Shown here: piece after piece, positions 1 to 9,315 of the stretch
Numbering within the stretch: position 1 is the stretch's first letter
Layout of the letters: each line of letters opens with the position of its first letter
DNA from: JAKOUY01 sp037045185
GTDB lineage: Bacteria; Actinomycetota; Acidimicrobiia; Acidimicrobiales; Ilumatobacteraceae
Assembly (NCBI GenBank): GCA_037045185.1
Contig: JBAOHQ010000004.1
Coordinates: 62,001-126,000, forward strand
Direction: 5' to 3'
DNA: 64,000 nucleotides
Program-made: the position numbers and the translations under genes
The notes under the pieces: generated by a model
What the model saw: only the letters and a program-made list of their open reading frames with translations
What the model was told of the DNA's origin: nothing
The model's database searches: none

Positions 1-212
1 TCGTCGATGGCCGTCGGGCTCTCGCCCTTGACATCGGTCAGGTGCACGATGCTGATCGGCCCGGCAGCCGCTGCCGAGCAGAGGTCCACCGCCGCGGTAG
101 CGGTCGTTCCACCGGCAGCCGTGCTCCCTGCGGGTGGCGTGGTGGCGCCGGCGACCGACGCACACCCAACGGACAAGACGGCGGCACCCACCGCCCATGC
201 GGATTTCCTCAT
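1..212 (-). CDS. Lipoprotein, N-terminal part only (possible periplasmic binding protein)
   Basis: The gene runs off the left edge, so only the first 70 codons are seen. It starts at ATG 212-210 behind a good ribosome site (GGGAGG, about 6 nt upstream). Residues 1-17 form a lipoprotein signal: MRK, a hydrophobic run, then the lipobox LSVGC with Cys17 as the lipidated residue. A Thr/Ala/Gly-rich linker follows, then PISIVHLTDVKGES. That start of a mature domain resembles branched-chain amino-acid-type ABC binding proteins, but this is inference from a short stretch. The protein should sit on the outer face of the membrane. It is divergent from the AlaX gene. Confidence 0.6.
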   Translation of the reverse strand, partial: MRKSAWAVGAAVLSVGCASVAGATTPPAGSTAAGGTTATAAVDLCSAAAAGPISIVHLTDVKGESPTAID

Positions 213-304
213 GTGGTCCCTCCCAGAACGCGCGATCGCCCCCACGTGGGCGATCGCCATGGTTTATCAACTCTGCAGTCGGCGAGCCGACCCGAGGTGT
301 CTGG

Positions 305-316
305 CACACTGCACCC
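305..316 (+). promoter_or_regulatory. Candidate -10 box (CACACT) for a leaderless alaX transcript
   Basis: CACACT at 305-310 lies exactly 6 nt before ATG 317. The same -10-to-start distance recurs at many genes here, which suggests the mRNA begins at the start codon. There is no Shine-Dalgarno sequence. Confidence 0.4.
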
Positions 317-1020
317 ATGACCGAGCTGCTGTACCTGCGCGACGCCTACCTCACCGACTTCGAGGCGGCGGTCACTGCGGTCGACGGCCAGCGGGTCGCC
401 CTGGACCGCACCGCGTTCTACCCCACCGGCGGCGGGCAGCCCCACGACGTGGGCACCCTGGCCGGGTCCGAGGTGAGAGAGGTCCGCAAGGAGGGCGCCG
501 AGGTGTGGCACACGCTCGACGGCGCCGTGCCGGCAGCCGGGGACGTGGTGCAAGGCTCGGTGGACTGGGAGCGCCGTCACCGGCTGATGCGCACCCACAC
601 GGCCATGCACGTGCTGTGTGGCGTGATCTGGAACGAGTGGCGGGTCCCGGTGACCGGCGGCAACATGGAGCCGCTGTCGGCGCGGATGGACTTCGAGTTC
701 GACCCGTTGCCCGACGGGTTCGCCGCCACGGTGGAGGACCTGGTGAACCGCGAGCTGCGCGCCGACCGACCCATCGAGGTCCGCTTCCTGCCACGCGCGA
801 CACCGCGTTGGCCGACGAGGACCTGATCCGCACCAAGGTCAGCCTGATCCCCGAGTCCGTGGCGGAGATCCGGGTGGTCGACATCGTCGGGCTGGACAAG
901 CAGGCCGACGGCGGCACGCACGTCCGCCGCACCGCCGAGGTGGGAGGGTTCCGGGTCGTCAAGACCGAGAGCAAGGGCAAGGGCAACAAGCGCCTGCGCA
1001 TCGAGGTGGTCGACCCGTAG
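317..1020 (+). CDS. alaX: Alanyl-tRNA editing protein (AlaX type), frameshifted
   Basis: A free-standing relative of the AlaRS editing domain, expected to hydrolyse mischarged Ser- or Gly-tRNA(Ala). The first frame carries FYPTGGGQPHD (residues about 35-45) and HTAMHVL (about 95), the first half of the zinc site and the second-additional-domain signature. The product then continues in another frame from ALADEDLIRTKVSLIP to RIEVVDP. That segment includes the GGTHV motif, but the expected Cys of the CGGTHV form reads as Asp (QADGGTHV). The switch occurs near 795 in a GCGC run (two extra bases or one missing), where the expected reading is FLPRDTALADEDL. Correction gives about 233 residues. Start at ATG 317. 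Confidence 0.85.
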
Positions 1021-1047
1021 TGGTCGACGCGTAGTGGTCGACGCGTA
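1006..1047 (+). repeat. Three tandem 14-bp repeats at the alaX stop
   Basis: GTGGTCGAC(C/G)CGTA occurs at 1006-1019, 1020-1033 and 1034-1047. The first copy encodes the last residues and stop codon of alaX; the other two lie just beyond. It is a local tandem duplication, and each unit contains the palindrome GTCGAC. Confidence 0.8.
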
Positions 1048-1066
1048 GCGCCGCGGGATGCGGGCG

Positions 1067-2353
1067 TCAGCGGCGGTGATCGCGAACGCGCGGCAGGCCG
1101 GCGACCTCGATGCGGCCCTTGCCGGCGGCGATGCGCTGGGTGCCGTAGATGCTGCGGTGGCCGGAGCAGACATAGGCCACCACGCACCCGACGGCGAAGG
1201 GCACCACTGCGCCGGCGCCGAAGATCTCGGCGCCCATGATCGTGCACGCCAGCGGGGTGTTCGAGGCGCCGCCGAACACCGCCACGTAGCCCACCGCGGC
1301 CAACAGCGCCACGGGAAGGTGCAGTGGCGCGGCGAGCGCCGCGCCGAGGGTGGCGCCGATGACCAGCAACGGCGTGACCTCGCCGCCCGGCAGGCCGCAG
1401 CCGAGGGTCACCGCGGTGAACACCAGCTTGAGGGCGAACACGGCGAAGCCCAGCCGGTCACCCTGCAGGGCGCCGTCCACCAGCGGGAGCGACAGGCCCA
1501 GGTAGTCGCTGCCGAACAGGACGAACAGCCCGACGATGCCGATGCCGCCGATCACCTGTCGAAGCGGCGGCCATCCGACCCGGCCCACCAACGCCTGGAT
1601 CCGGTGGGCCAGCTCGGTGAAGGTCAGCCCGACCACACCGAAGGCGACGCCGGCGATGGCCACCTTGGCCACCAGGCCGGCGGTCAGCGCGGCCACCACC
1701 GGCGCCCGGGGGGCGTGGTGGTACCCGAGCCCGCCAACCACGAGGTCGCCGACGATCGACGCCGCCAGGGCGGGCACCAGGGCCTCGTAGCGCACCCGGC
1801 CGATGGCTTGGACCTCGAGGGCGAACACCGCCCCGGCCAGGGGCACCCCGAACACCGCCCCGAACCCGCCTCCCAAGGAAGCGATGAGCAGCAACCGCCG
1901 GTCCGACGGCCTGAGCCGGATCACCCGGGACAGGCCGTCAGCCAGGCTGCCGCTCATCTGCAGGGCGGTGCCCTCCCGACCGGCCGAGCCGCCGAACAGG
2001 TGAGTGATCCACGACCCGATCAACACCATCGGCGCCATCCGCCGCGGTACCCAGGTGGTGGGTTGGTGGATCTCCTCGATCAACAGCGAGTTGCCCTGCG
2101 CCGCTCGCCCGCCAAGGTGGTGGTACGCCAGGCCGATGACGAGGCCGGCCACCGGCAGGAGCCACACCAACCAGCCATGGTCGAGGCGGAACGAGGTGAC
2201 CCGGTCGAGCCCCTCGAGGAACACGTACCCGGCGAGCCCGGACAGCACTCCCACCGCGGCGCCCAGCACGACCCAGCGAACCAGGTGGGCGGTGATGTTC
2301 AGCTGCTCGTTGAACGCCGCCCACCAGCCGGGAGGCGCTGCGGGTTCGGCCAT
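1067..2353 (-). CDS. ClC-family chloride channel / H+-Cl- antiporter
   Basis: A 428-residue polytopic membrane protein of the ClC family. It carries the selectivity-filter segment GSAGREGTALQMSG (family GREGP, here GREGT) with the gating Glu, and the late GGEVTP loop equivalent to GxFxP. Ten or more hydrophobic segments are visible. No C-terminal CBS pair is present. It exchanges or conducts chloride across the cytoplasmic membrane. Start at ATG 2353 is supported by CACGAT placed 6 nt upstream on the coding strand. Divergent from the small ORF and HIT gene, and tail-to-tail with alaX. Confidence 0.9.
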   Translation of the reverse strand: MAEPAAPPGWWAAFNEQLNITAHLVRWVVLGAAVGVLSGLAGYVFLEGLDRVTSFRLDHGWLVWLLPVAGLVIGLAYHHLGGRAAQGNSLLIEEIHQPTTWVPRRMAPMVLIGSWITHLFGGSAGREGTALQMSGSLADGLSRVIRLRPSDRRLLLIASLGGGFGAVFGVPLAGAVFALEVQAIGRVRYEALVPALAASIVGDLVVGGLGYHHAPRAPVVAALTAGLVAKVAIAGVAFGVVGLTFTELAHRIQALVGRVGWPPLRQVIGGIGIVGLFVLFGSDYLGLSLPLVDGALQGDRLGFAVFALKLVFTAVTLGCGLPGGEVTPLLVIGATLGAALAAPLHLPVALLAAVGYVAVFGGASNTPLACTIMGAEIFGAGAVVPFAVGCVVAYVCSGHRSIYGTQRIAAGKGRIEVAGLPRVRDHRR

Positions 2354-2387
2354 CGGACCATCGTGCCAGACCCGGCACAATGGGCGC
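2354..2387. promoter_or_regulatory. Divergent leaderless promoters, ClC gene / HIT operon
   Basis: In the 34-bp gap, the minus strand carries CACGAT (2365-2360) followed by 6 nt and the ClC ATG. The plus strand carries CACAAT (2376-2381) followed by 6 nt and ATG 2388. The two boxes have mirrored spacing and neither start has a Shine-Dalgarno sequence. Confidence 0.45.
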
Positions 2388-2501
2388 ATGACTCGCCCGC
2401 TGCACGAACACCAACTCGAACTGCACCGCGGCGGCCGCGCTGCCTGGCTGACACCGGCGATCTCGCTGCTCATCGTCCCACCCTCCGGCAGCGCGGAATG
2501 A
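2388..2501 (+). CDS. Small 37-residue protein coupled to the HIT gene
   Basis: A short ORF beginning MTRPLHEHQLELHRGG and ending PPSGSAE. It is placed exactly 6 nt behind the -10 box CACAAT, and its stop overlaps the HIT start as ATGA, so it is probably translated and coupled. I recognise no domain. It may be a coupling leader, a small unknown protein, or the stump of a longer gene cut by an indel. Confidence 0.4.
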   Translation: MTRPLHEHQLELHRGGRAAWLTPAISLLIVPPSGSAE

Positions 2502-2977
2502 CCCAGCCCGGCTGCCTGTTCTGCCGGATCGTCGACGGATCCGAGCCGGCACACGTCATCGTCGACGACCAGCACACCATGGCCTTTCTGGACACCCGAC
2601 CGGTGTTCGTCGGGCATGCGCTCGTGGTCCCCAAGGCACACGTGGGCACGTTGCTGGACCTGCCGGCGGAGCTGATGGCGCCCTTGCTCACCACCGCCCA
2701 ACGGGTGGCCGCGGCCATGCCCCTGGCCGTGGGGTCGACCGGCACGTTCGTGGCGATGAACAACGTGATCAGCCAGAGCGTGGCGCACCTGCACCTCCAC
2801 GTCGTGCCGCGTCGCAAGGGCGACGGGCTGCGCGGCTTCTTCTGGCCCCGCCAGCGCTACGCCGCCGGCCAGGCCGAGCAGACCTGCCAGCTCCTGCCGC
2901 GGCGCGCTGGCCCAGATCGGCGACTGACCGGCGTACCCCCCGGGGTAGGCGTACACTCGGTCCATGGAACTTCCTGA
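2498..2977 (+). CDS. HIT-family nucleotide hydrolase / transferase
   Basis: A histidine-triad protein. It opens with CLFCRIVDGSEPAHVI, typical of the zinc-bearing HIT subgroup, and has the catalytic triad HLHLHVVPR (residues about 91-99). The family hydrolyses or transfers nucleoside monophosphates in the cytoplasm. The C-terminal tail looks wrong: the uninterrupted frame runs on to 2977 and over the csoR start. Adding a +1 shift near 2890 gives ALAQIGD and a stop at 2925-2927, a normal HIT ending. I suspect an indel there. ATG 2498 overlaps the preceding small ORF. Confidence 0.85.
   Translation: MTQPGCLFCRIVDGSEPAHVIVDDQHTMAFLDTRPVFVGHALVVPKAHVGTLLDLPAELMAPLLTTAQRVAAAMPLAVGSTGTFVAMNNVISQSVAHLHLHVVPRRKGDGLRGFFWPRQRYAAGQAEQTCQLLPRRAGPDRRLTGVPPGVGVHSVHGTS
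2934..2957 (+). promoter_or_regulatory. CsoR/CstR-type operator and leaderless promoter of csoR
   Basis: TACCCC-CC-GGGGTA at 2934-2947 matches the GC-rich inverted repeat bound by CsoR/CstR-family repressors. TACACT (-10) follows at 2952-2957, exactly 6 nt before ATG 2964. The operator lies between the -35 and -10 regions, where binding would block polymerase, so the gene is probably autoregulated. Confidence 0.7.
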
Positions 2978-3233
2978 AGACACGGTCGCCGATCTGGTCC
3001 GCAGGCTGCGCCGCGTCGAAGGCCAAGTCCGGGGTGTCCAGCAAATGTTGCAGGAACGGCGTGACTGCCGGGAGATCGTGACCCAGCTCACCGCGGCGAA
3101 CAAGGCGCTGGAGCAGGCCGGGTTCGTGCTCGTCGCCGCCGGCCTCACCTGGTGCCTGGCCGACCCCGAGCGGTCTGCTGCCGAGGGCTACGACCTGGCC
3201 GACGTGCAGAAGATGTTCACCAAGCTCGCCTGA
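2964..3233 (+). CDS. CsoR/CstR-family metal- or sulfur-sensing repressor
   Basis: An 89-residue all-helical repressor of the CsoR/RcnR family (RRLRRVEGQVRGVQQML at 13-29). Copper-sensing CsoR uses Cys36, His61 and Cys65. Here the equivalents are Cys35 and Cys64, but position 60 is Gly. Two Cys without the His is the pattern of CstR, which senses persulfide. FrmR-type sensing cannot be excluded. No copper ATPase or sulfurtransferase gene is adjacent, so its target may be itself or distant genes. Autoregulation is suggested by the operator upstream. Confidence 0.88.
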   Translation: MELPEDTVADLVRRLRRVEGQVRGVQQMLQERRDCREIVTQLTAANKALEQAGFVLVAAGLTWCLADPERSAAEGYDLADVQKMFTKLA

Positions 3234-3245
3234 GCGGGCGGGGTC

Positions 3246-3959
3246 ATGGCTTTGTCGCTGCGCTGCGCCGTGGTCGGCGCCGGGCGGGTGGGCGACGCGC
3301 TGTGCAGCGCGCTGGCGGACCTCGACGGTCCGTTCGGACGTGGGTTCGACGGCGTCGCTCACGACGGGTTCGTGTACGAGGCGGTCCTGCTCGCCGTGCC
3401 CGACGGGCGCATCGGCGAGGCCGCCGCGCTGATCCCGCCCGGGCCGCTGGTGGGGCATTGCGCCGGGGCGGTCGGGTTGGCCGTCCTGGCCGGGCATGAA
3501 GCCTTCGGCGTCCACCCGCTGATGACCGTGCCCACCAGCGGTGCGGTGTTCGCCGGCGCCGGCGCGGCGGTCGCCGGGTCCACCCGGCGGGCACTCGAGT
3601 TCGCCGTGGAGCTGAGCGGCGCGCTGGGTATGCGCGCCGTCACCATCGCCGACGGCGACCGCGCCGCCTATCACGCCGCGGCGTCGATCGCCTCGAACTT
3701 CCTGGTCACGTTGGAGGACGCGGCCGAACAGCTGATGCGCACCGCCGGCGGTGACCGCCACCTCCTCGGCCCGCTGGTGCGCGCCGCGGTCGAGAACTGG
3801 CTGGCCGATGGCGGCCAGCAGGCCCTCACCGGCCCCATCGCCCGCGGTGACGAGGCCACCGTCGCCAGCCAACGCGCCGCCGTGGCGCAGCGGACCCCGC
3901 ACCTGCTGGAGTTGTTCGACGCGATGTGCGCCGCGACGAGATCACTCGCCGGCAGGTAG
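3246..3959 (+). CDS. Rossmann-like / DUF2520 protein
   Basis: A 237-residue protein with an N-terminal dinucleotide fold (VVGAGRVGDAL at about 9-19) and a helical DUF2520 C-terminal half (GDRAAYHAAASIASNF). The architecture resembles 6-phosphogluconate and F420-dependent NADP oxidoreductases. In other genomes the family is often near pantothenate genes; none is visible here. The exact substrate is unknown. It begins 12 nt after csoR and may share its transcript. Confidence 0.8.
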   Translation: MALSLRCAVVGAGRVGDALCSALADLDGPFGRGFDGVAHDGFVYEAVLLAVPDGRIGEAAALIPPGPLVGHCAGAVGLAVLAGHEAFGVHPLMTVPTSGAVFAGAGAAVAGSTRRALEFAVELSGALGMRAVTIADGDRAAYHAAASIASNFLVTLEDAAEQLMRTAGGDRHLLGPLVRAAVENWLADGGQQALTGPIARGDEATVASQRAAVAQRTPHLLELFDAMCAATRSLAGR

Positions 3960-3969
3960 ACATGGCGCC

Positions 3970-5208
3970 GTGTGGACGGTGCTACGGCGCAATGCTGACA
4001 TCCGCAGCCTGTTCACCGCCCAGCTGATCTCCTTCATCGGCGACTGGTTCGCCTATGTCGCGTTCGTCGGACTGGTCCAGGACCTCAGCTCCAGCAAGCT
4101 TTTGGTGTCGCTGGTGATGGTCGCCCAGGCCCTGCCGGCGTTCGTGGTGTCACCGCTGGCCGGGGCTGCGGCGGACCGCTTCGACCGCAAGCGGATCTGC
4201 GTGATCGTCTCGGCCGGTCAGGCCGTCGCCGCCGCCGGGCTGCTGGTGGTTCGCTCGTCGGGCACGCTGTGGCTCGGCTATGTCTGCCTGTGCCTGATCT
4301 CGGCGCTGGGGGCGTTCGTCGGCCCGGCGGCCCAGGCCGGGCTCCCCAACCTGGCCACGTCGCCGGAGGAGTTGCGCGTCGCCACGCTGATGTTCGGGTC
4401 GCTGTGGGGCACCACGCTGGCCTTCGGCGCGGCCATCGGTGGATGGGTCGCCGCGGTGTTCGGCCGTGATGCCGCGTTCGTCGCCAACGCGGCGTCGTTC
4501 GTGATCGCTGCGGCCCTGGTCCTCGGCGTCCGCCGGGCGATGCAGGAGCACCGCGACCAGGGCAGCCGGCAACGGATGCGCCCGCTGGCCGACATGGCCG
4601 AGGCGATGCGCTACGCCCGCCGTGACCACGTGCTGCTGTCACTGCTGGCCAGCAAGGCCACCTTCGCCGTCGGCTCGGGCATCGTCGGCCTGCTGGCCAC
4701 GATGGCCACCGGCCCGCTGCGCGGCGGTGACGGGGCGACCGGCCTGCTGATCGGCGCCCGCGGCATCGGTGTGGCCCTCGGACCGCTGATCGCCGCCCGC
4801 CTGGCCGGCCCGTCACTGGCCCGGATCCTGCTCATCTCCGGCAGCGTCGGACTGGGCTTCGGGGTCTGCTACCTGGGGCTCAGCCTGGCCACCACCCTGT
4901 GGGTGGCCGCGCTGCTCGCCTTCCTGGCCCACCTCGGCGGCGGGGCCCAATGGACCCTCAGCACCTACGGGCTGCAGCGCCGCGCCGACGACACGGTGCG
5001 CGGCAGGATCATGGCCGGCGACTTCGCCCTGGCCACGCTGATCATCTCGCTGTCGAACCTGGCCGCCGGCAAGCTGGCCGACGCCGCCGGTGTGCGCACG
5101 GCCATCGCCACCTTCGCCATGCTGAACCTGCTCGGCGCAACCCTGTACCTGGTGGCGACGCGCCGTCAGCGCGCCCTGCTGCGCGCCGCCGAATCCGCCG
5201 CGGCGTGA
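3970..5208 (+). CDS. MFS transporter (EntS/MFS_3-like exporter)
   Basis: A 412-residue major facilitator with about 12 membrane segments. The loop GAAADRFDRKRI (about residues 65-76) matches the GxLaDRxgRkr motif between TM2 and TM3. Overall layout resembles the enterobactin-exporter branch. GTG 3970 gives VWTVLRRNADIRSLFTAQLIS, the usual cytosolic start just before TM1; upstream in-frame sequence overlaps the preceding gene and is not transporter-like. Substrate unknown. Confidence 0.85.
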   Translation: MWTVLRRNADIRSLFTAQLISFIGDWFAYVAFVGLVQDLSSSKLLVSLVMVAQALPAFVVSPLAGAAADRFDRKRICVIVSAGQAVAAAGLLVVRSSGTLWLGYVCLCLISALGAFVGPAAQAGLPNLATSPEELRVATLMFGSLWGTTLAFGAAIGGWVAAVFGRDAAFVANAASFVIAAALVLGVRRAMQEHRDQGSRQRMRPLADMAEAMRYARRDHVLLSLLASKATFAVGSGIVGLLATMATGPLRGGDGATGLLIGARGIGVALGPLIAARLAGPSLARILLISGSVGLGFGVCYLGLSLATTLWVAALLAFLAHLGGGAQWTLSTYGLQRRADDTVRGRIMAGDFALATLIISLSNLAAGKLADAAGVRTAIATFAMLNLLGATLYLVATRRQRALLRAAESAAA

Positions 5209-5241
5209 ACCACCGGGCGGTGGGCCTGCGATAGATCGGGT

Positions 5242-6181
5242 ATGACGCTCATCGAACCCGTCCGGCCCGACGTCAGCGCCTGGCCGGCGCCGCCACCGGG
5301 TGCGCGCCGCCCGGCGCCGCGCACCCGCCGATCCAGGCTCGCCCTGGTCGCCGGCACCGCGGCGGCGCTGGCGTCGGCGGTCTGGCTGGGCAATGCCGCC
5401 GCCGTGATCGGCACCGCCCTGCTGTTCGCGCTGTCGTGGCCGCTGGAGCGCCTGTGGCGTCGCCATCCCGTGCCGGTGCGGCGCTTCGGCGTGCGCACCG
5501 ATCTGGCCTACGCCGTGCTCACGCCGGCGCTGCAGGCCGTCGGGTTCGCCGCCGGGTACGTCGTCGGCGTGCTCTCACTGGCCTGGCTGCCGGCGCTGAC
5601 GCTTCGCCCGCTGGTCGAGACGCTCCCCGGGGCGGCGCGCACCCTGCTCGGCGTGGTGCTCTTCGACCTCGTCATCTACTGGACCCACCGCCTCTCCCAC
5701 ACCGTCGCGCTGTTCTGGCGGTTCCACGCGATCCACCACTTCGTCGATCCATCTCGACTGGGTGTCGGGGTTCCGCAACCATCCGCTGGACGGGGTGTTC
5801 ATCGCCCCCGCCGCGGCACTCCTGGTCGGCGCAGGGTTCGACGGCGCCTTCGTCGGGGTGCTTGCCGTATTGCAGTTCGTCGTCGGGCTGTGGGCCCACC
5901 TCAACGTCCGCTGGCGGCTGCGCCCGCTGCACCGGGTGATCCTGACGCCTGACTTCCACCACTGGCACCACGCCAACGAGCCCGAGTCGCACAACAAGAA
6001 CTTCAGCGTCCTCCTCCCGGCGTGGGACCTGCTGTTCGGCACCTACTACATGCCGGCGGCGCGCCGGCCGATGCGCTACGGGGTCGACATGGCCGTGCCG
6101 GATGGGCTGGTCGGCCAGCTCCTGGCGCCCGTGCGCGGTCTGCGCCTGCGCCGCCGCCGGCGGACCTCGGCCACCGGTTGA
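5242..6181 (+). CDS. Sterol desaturase / fatty-acid hydroxylase family protein, frameshifted
   Basis: A membrane di-iron oxygenase of the fatty-acid hydroxylase superfamily. The His clusters are HRLSH (HxxxH), HAIHH (HxxHH) and, after the shift, FHHWHH. The frame breaks near 5740 by one extra base; the corrected reading there is HHSSIHLDWVSGFRNHPLDG. Correction gives about 312 residues with four or so membrane helices. It probably hydroxylates or desaturates a lipid using O2, substrate unknown. ATG 5242 follows the MFS gene by 33 nt. Confidence 0.82.
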
Positions 6182-6198
6182 GCTGGCACGCTGTGCAG

Positions 6199-6723
6199 GT
6201 GAGCCGCGCCTGCCGACGCCGAGCTGATCGCCGCTATGGCCCGCGGCGAGCACCGTGCGCTGGAGGATCTGTATCACCGCCACGCCCGGTGGATCCTCGA
6301 GCGCCTGCACCGGCGCTGCGCAGATGCCGATCTCGTCGACACCGCCCTGCAGGACACGTTCATCTCGGCCTGGCGCAGCGCGGCGCGCTACCGCGCCGCG
6401 CGGGGGAGGTGGGGGCCTGGCTGTGGTCGATCGCCGTGCGTCGGTTGATCGACCAGTTGCGCCGCCGGCGGGCCCCGCTGCCGGTGCCCACCTGGCCGGA
6501 GCCGGAACCGCCGCCGCCGGCCGGCACACCCGCCGCCGAACTGCTGGCCGGGCTACCGGCAGACCTGCACGCGGTCGCGACGGCCGTGTACATCGATCAA
6601 CTGACCACCGCCGAGACAGCGACCCTGCTGGGCATCCCCCAAGGCACCGTGAAGTCCCGACTGTCACGGACCAGGACCCTGCTGCGCGACCAGCGCATCG
6701 CACACCCCGAGGAGGCACGGTGA
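6199..6723 (+). CDS. ECF-type RNA polymerase sigma factor, frameshifted
   Basis: Region 2 reads ADAELIAAMARGEHRALEDLYHRHA...LVDTALQDTFISAWR. Region 4 reads LTTAETATLLGIPQGTVKSRLSRTR, the helix-turn-helix that binds -35. Two indels interrupt it, one near 6212 (start in one frame, ADAELIAAM in the next) and one near 6405 in a GCGCGGGGG run. Correction gives about 173 residues. GTG 6199 is chosen because CACGCT lies 6 nt before it; ATG 6236 would lose part of region 2. The stop overlaps the next gene (GTGA), so the adjacent membrane protein may be its regulator. Confidence 0.8.
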   Translation: MSRACRRRADRRYGPRRAPCAGGSVSPPRPVDPRAPAPALRRCRSRRHRPAGHVHLGLAQRGALPRRAGEVGAWLWSIAVRRLIDQLRRRRAPLPVPTWPEPEPPPPAGTPAAELLAGLPADLHAVATAVYIDQLTTAETATLLGIPQGTVKSRLSRTRTLLRDQRIAHPEEAR

Positions 6724-7424
6724 ACGACGGCATCGAGCAGCGGCTGACCGACAACCTGGCGATCGTGATCGGCCAGGTGGTGGCGCCGCGGCGCAGCGTG
6801 GTGGAACGCGCCCTGCTCCGTGTCGGGGTGCCCGAGCGCTGGGCCCGCCTGGCCGCGGCAACGGCTGCGCTGCGCTGGGCGTGGGTGGCGGGCGTGCTGG
6901 TCGTGCTGCTCATCGCCGGCGGGGTGGGTGACGCCGGCTGGCAGTCCGCCGACCGACTGGTGGTGCTGCTGACCCTCGCCCCGCTGGTGCCGGTGGTCGC
7001 GGTGGCGGCGACCTACGGGCCGTCGACGGATCGCTCCTACCCGGCGCTGGTGGTCACGCCGAACGGCGGGCTGCGCCTGCTGCTGATCCGCGCCGCCACC
7101 GTGCTGGTGGCGGCGGTGATCGTGTCGCTGCTGGCCGCGGTGCTGGCGCCCGCCGGAGGCTGGATGCGCCTCGGCTGGCTCCTCCCGTCGGTCACCACGA
7201 CAGCCACGACGCTGGCGCTGGCCACCCGCCTCGGCACGCGCCGGGCGGCCACCGCCGTGGGGGCCGCGTGGGCGACGATCGTCGTCGCCGTCGCCCGCCT
7301 CGCCGATGACGCCGTGGGCGCGTTCCGCCTGCCCGGGCAGATCGCCTGCGCGGTACTTGCCGTGGTGATGGTCGGCGCCGTCGTCAGCGGGCGGCGCAGC
7401 TTCGGTCGGTGGCTGCCGTCATGA
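6720..7424 (+). CDS. Membrane protein coupled to the sigma factor
   Basis: A 234-residue protein with a roughly 55-residue cytoplasmic N-terminus and about six hydrophobic segments (for example WAWVAGVLVVLLIAGG). It starts at GTG 6720 inside the sigma stop, and its own stop overlaps the ABC ATPase start. No zinc-binding anti-sigma motif (HxxxCxxC) is present. It could be a membrane anti-sigma factor or the permease partner of the ATPase. I recognise no defined family. Confidence 0.65.
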   Translation: MNDGIEQRLTDNLAIVIGQVVAPRRSVVERALLRVGVPERWARLAAATAALRWAWVAGVLVVLLIAGGVGDAGWQSADRLVVLLTLAPLVPVVAVAATYGPSTDRSYPALVVTPNGGLRLLLIRAATVLVAAVIVSLLAAVLAPAGGWMRLGWLLPSVTTTATTLALATRLGTRRAATAVGAAWATIVVAVARLADDAVGAFRLPGQIACAVLAVVMVGAVVSGRRSFGRWLPS

Positions 7425-8107
7425 GCGGCGTGGTCTGCGCGTTCCGCGACGTGTCGCTGCGCCGGTCCGAACGGTTCACGCTGCGCGTCCCGTCGCTGGT
7501 GATCGGGCCGGGGCTGACCGTGGTCCGTGGCGCCAACGCCAGCGGCAAGAGCACCCTGCTGCAGGTGCTGGCCACCGCGCTGCGCCACCACCACGGGACC
7601 GTGACCATCGGCGGGCGGGAGGTCGCCCCAGCCCAGGCGCGGCCGTCCGCGGCCGACGACGCTGCCGTCGGGGCCATCCGCGCCGGCCTCGGCTACCTCC
7701 CCCAGGGGGACACCACGGCCACCAGGACCCGTGTGTTCGACCACGTCGACGTGCTTGCCGTGGCCCGTGACATCGCCGCCTCCACCCGGTCCCGCCAGGC
7801 GCAGGTGGCGGGGGCCCTGGCGGCGGTGGGGATGGCCGGGCTGGCCAGCGAGCGCTGCGGCCGCCTGTCGGGCGGGCAACGCCGCCGGGTGGCGCTGGCG
7901 GGCGCCTTGGCCGGGCGGTCCGACCTGCTGGTGCTGGACGAGCCCGACGCCGGGTTGGACGACGAGTTCCTGGCCAGCCTGGCCACGGTGCTGGCCGACC
8001 GGGCGGGGCCCGCCACCGTGGTGGTCGCCGTCCACCGTGACGACTGGCTGGCCGGAGTGGCGCACCGCGTGGTCACGCTGGATGCGGGCGTGCCCAGCGC
8101 GGTGTAG
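7421..8107 (+). CDS. ABC transporter ATP-binding protein
   Basis: A 228-residue nucleotide-binding protein with Walker A GANASGKST (about 39-47), signature LSGGQRRR, Walker B DLLVLDEP and the H-loop VAVHRDD. ATG 7421 overlaps the previous stop (ATGA), giving a sigma factor, membrane protein, ATPase unit. No other permease is nearby, so the upstream membrane protein is the likely partner. Probably an exporter; cargo unknown. Confidence 0.85.
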   Translation: MSGVVCAFRDVSLRRSERFTLRVPSLVIGPGLTVVRGANASGKSTLLQVLATALRHHHGTVTIGGREVAPAQARPSAADDAAVGAIRAGLGYLPQGDTTATRTRVFDHVDVLAVARDIAASTRSRQAQVAGALAAVGMAGLASERCGRLSGGQRRRVALAGALAGRSDLLVLDEPDAGLDDEFLASLATVLADRAGPATVVVAVHRDDWLAGVAHRVVTLDAGVPSAV

Positions 8108-8113
8108 CCGCCG

Positions 8114-9314
<1,201 letters not shown>

Positions 9315-9315
9315 G

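Noticed and set aside
790..800. Programmed ribosomal frameshifting in alaX and similar genes
   Set aside because: About 30 breaks occur in unrelated genes at different sequences, without slippery heptamers or conserved stimulatory structures; indel error is simpler.
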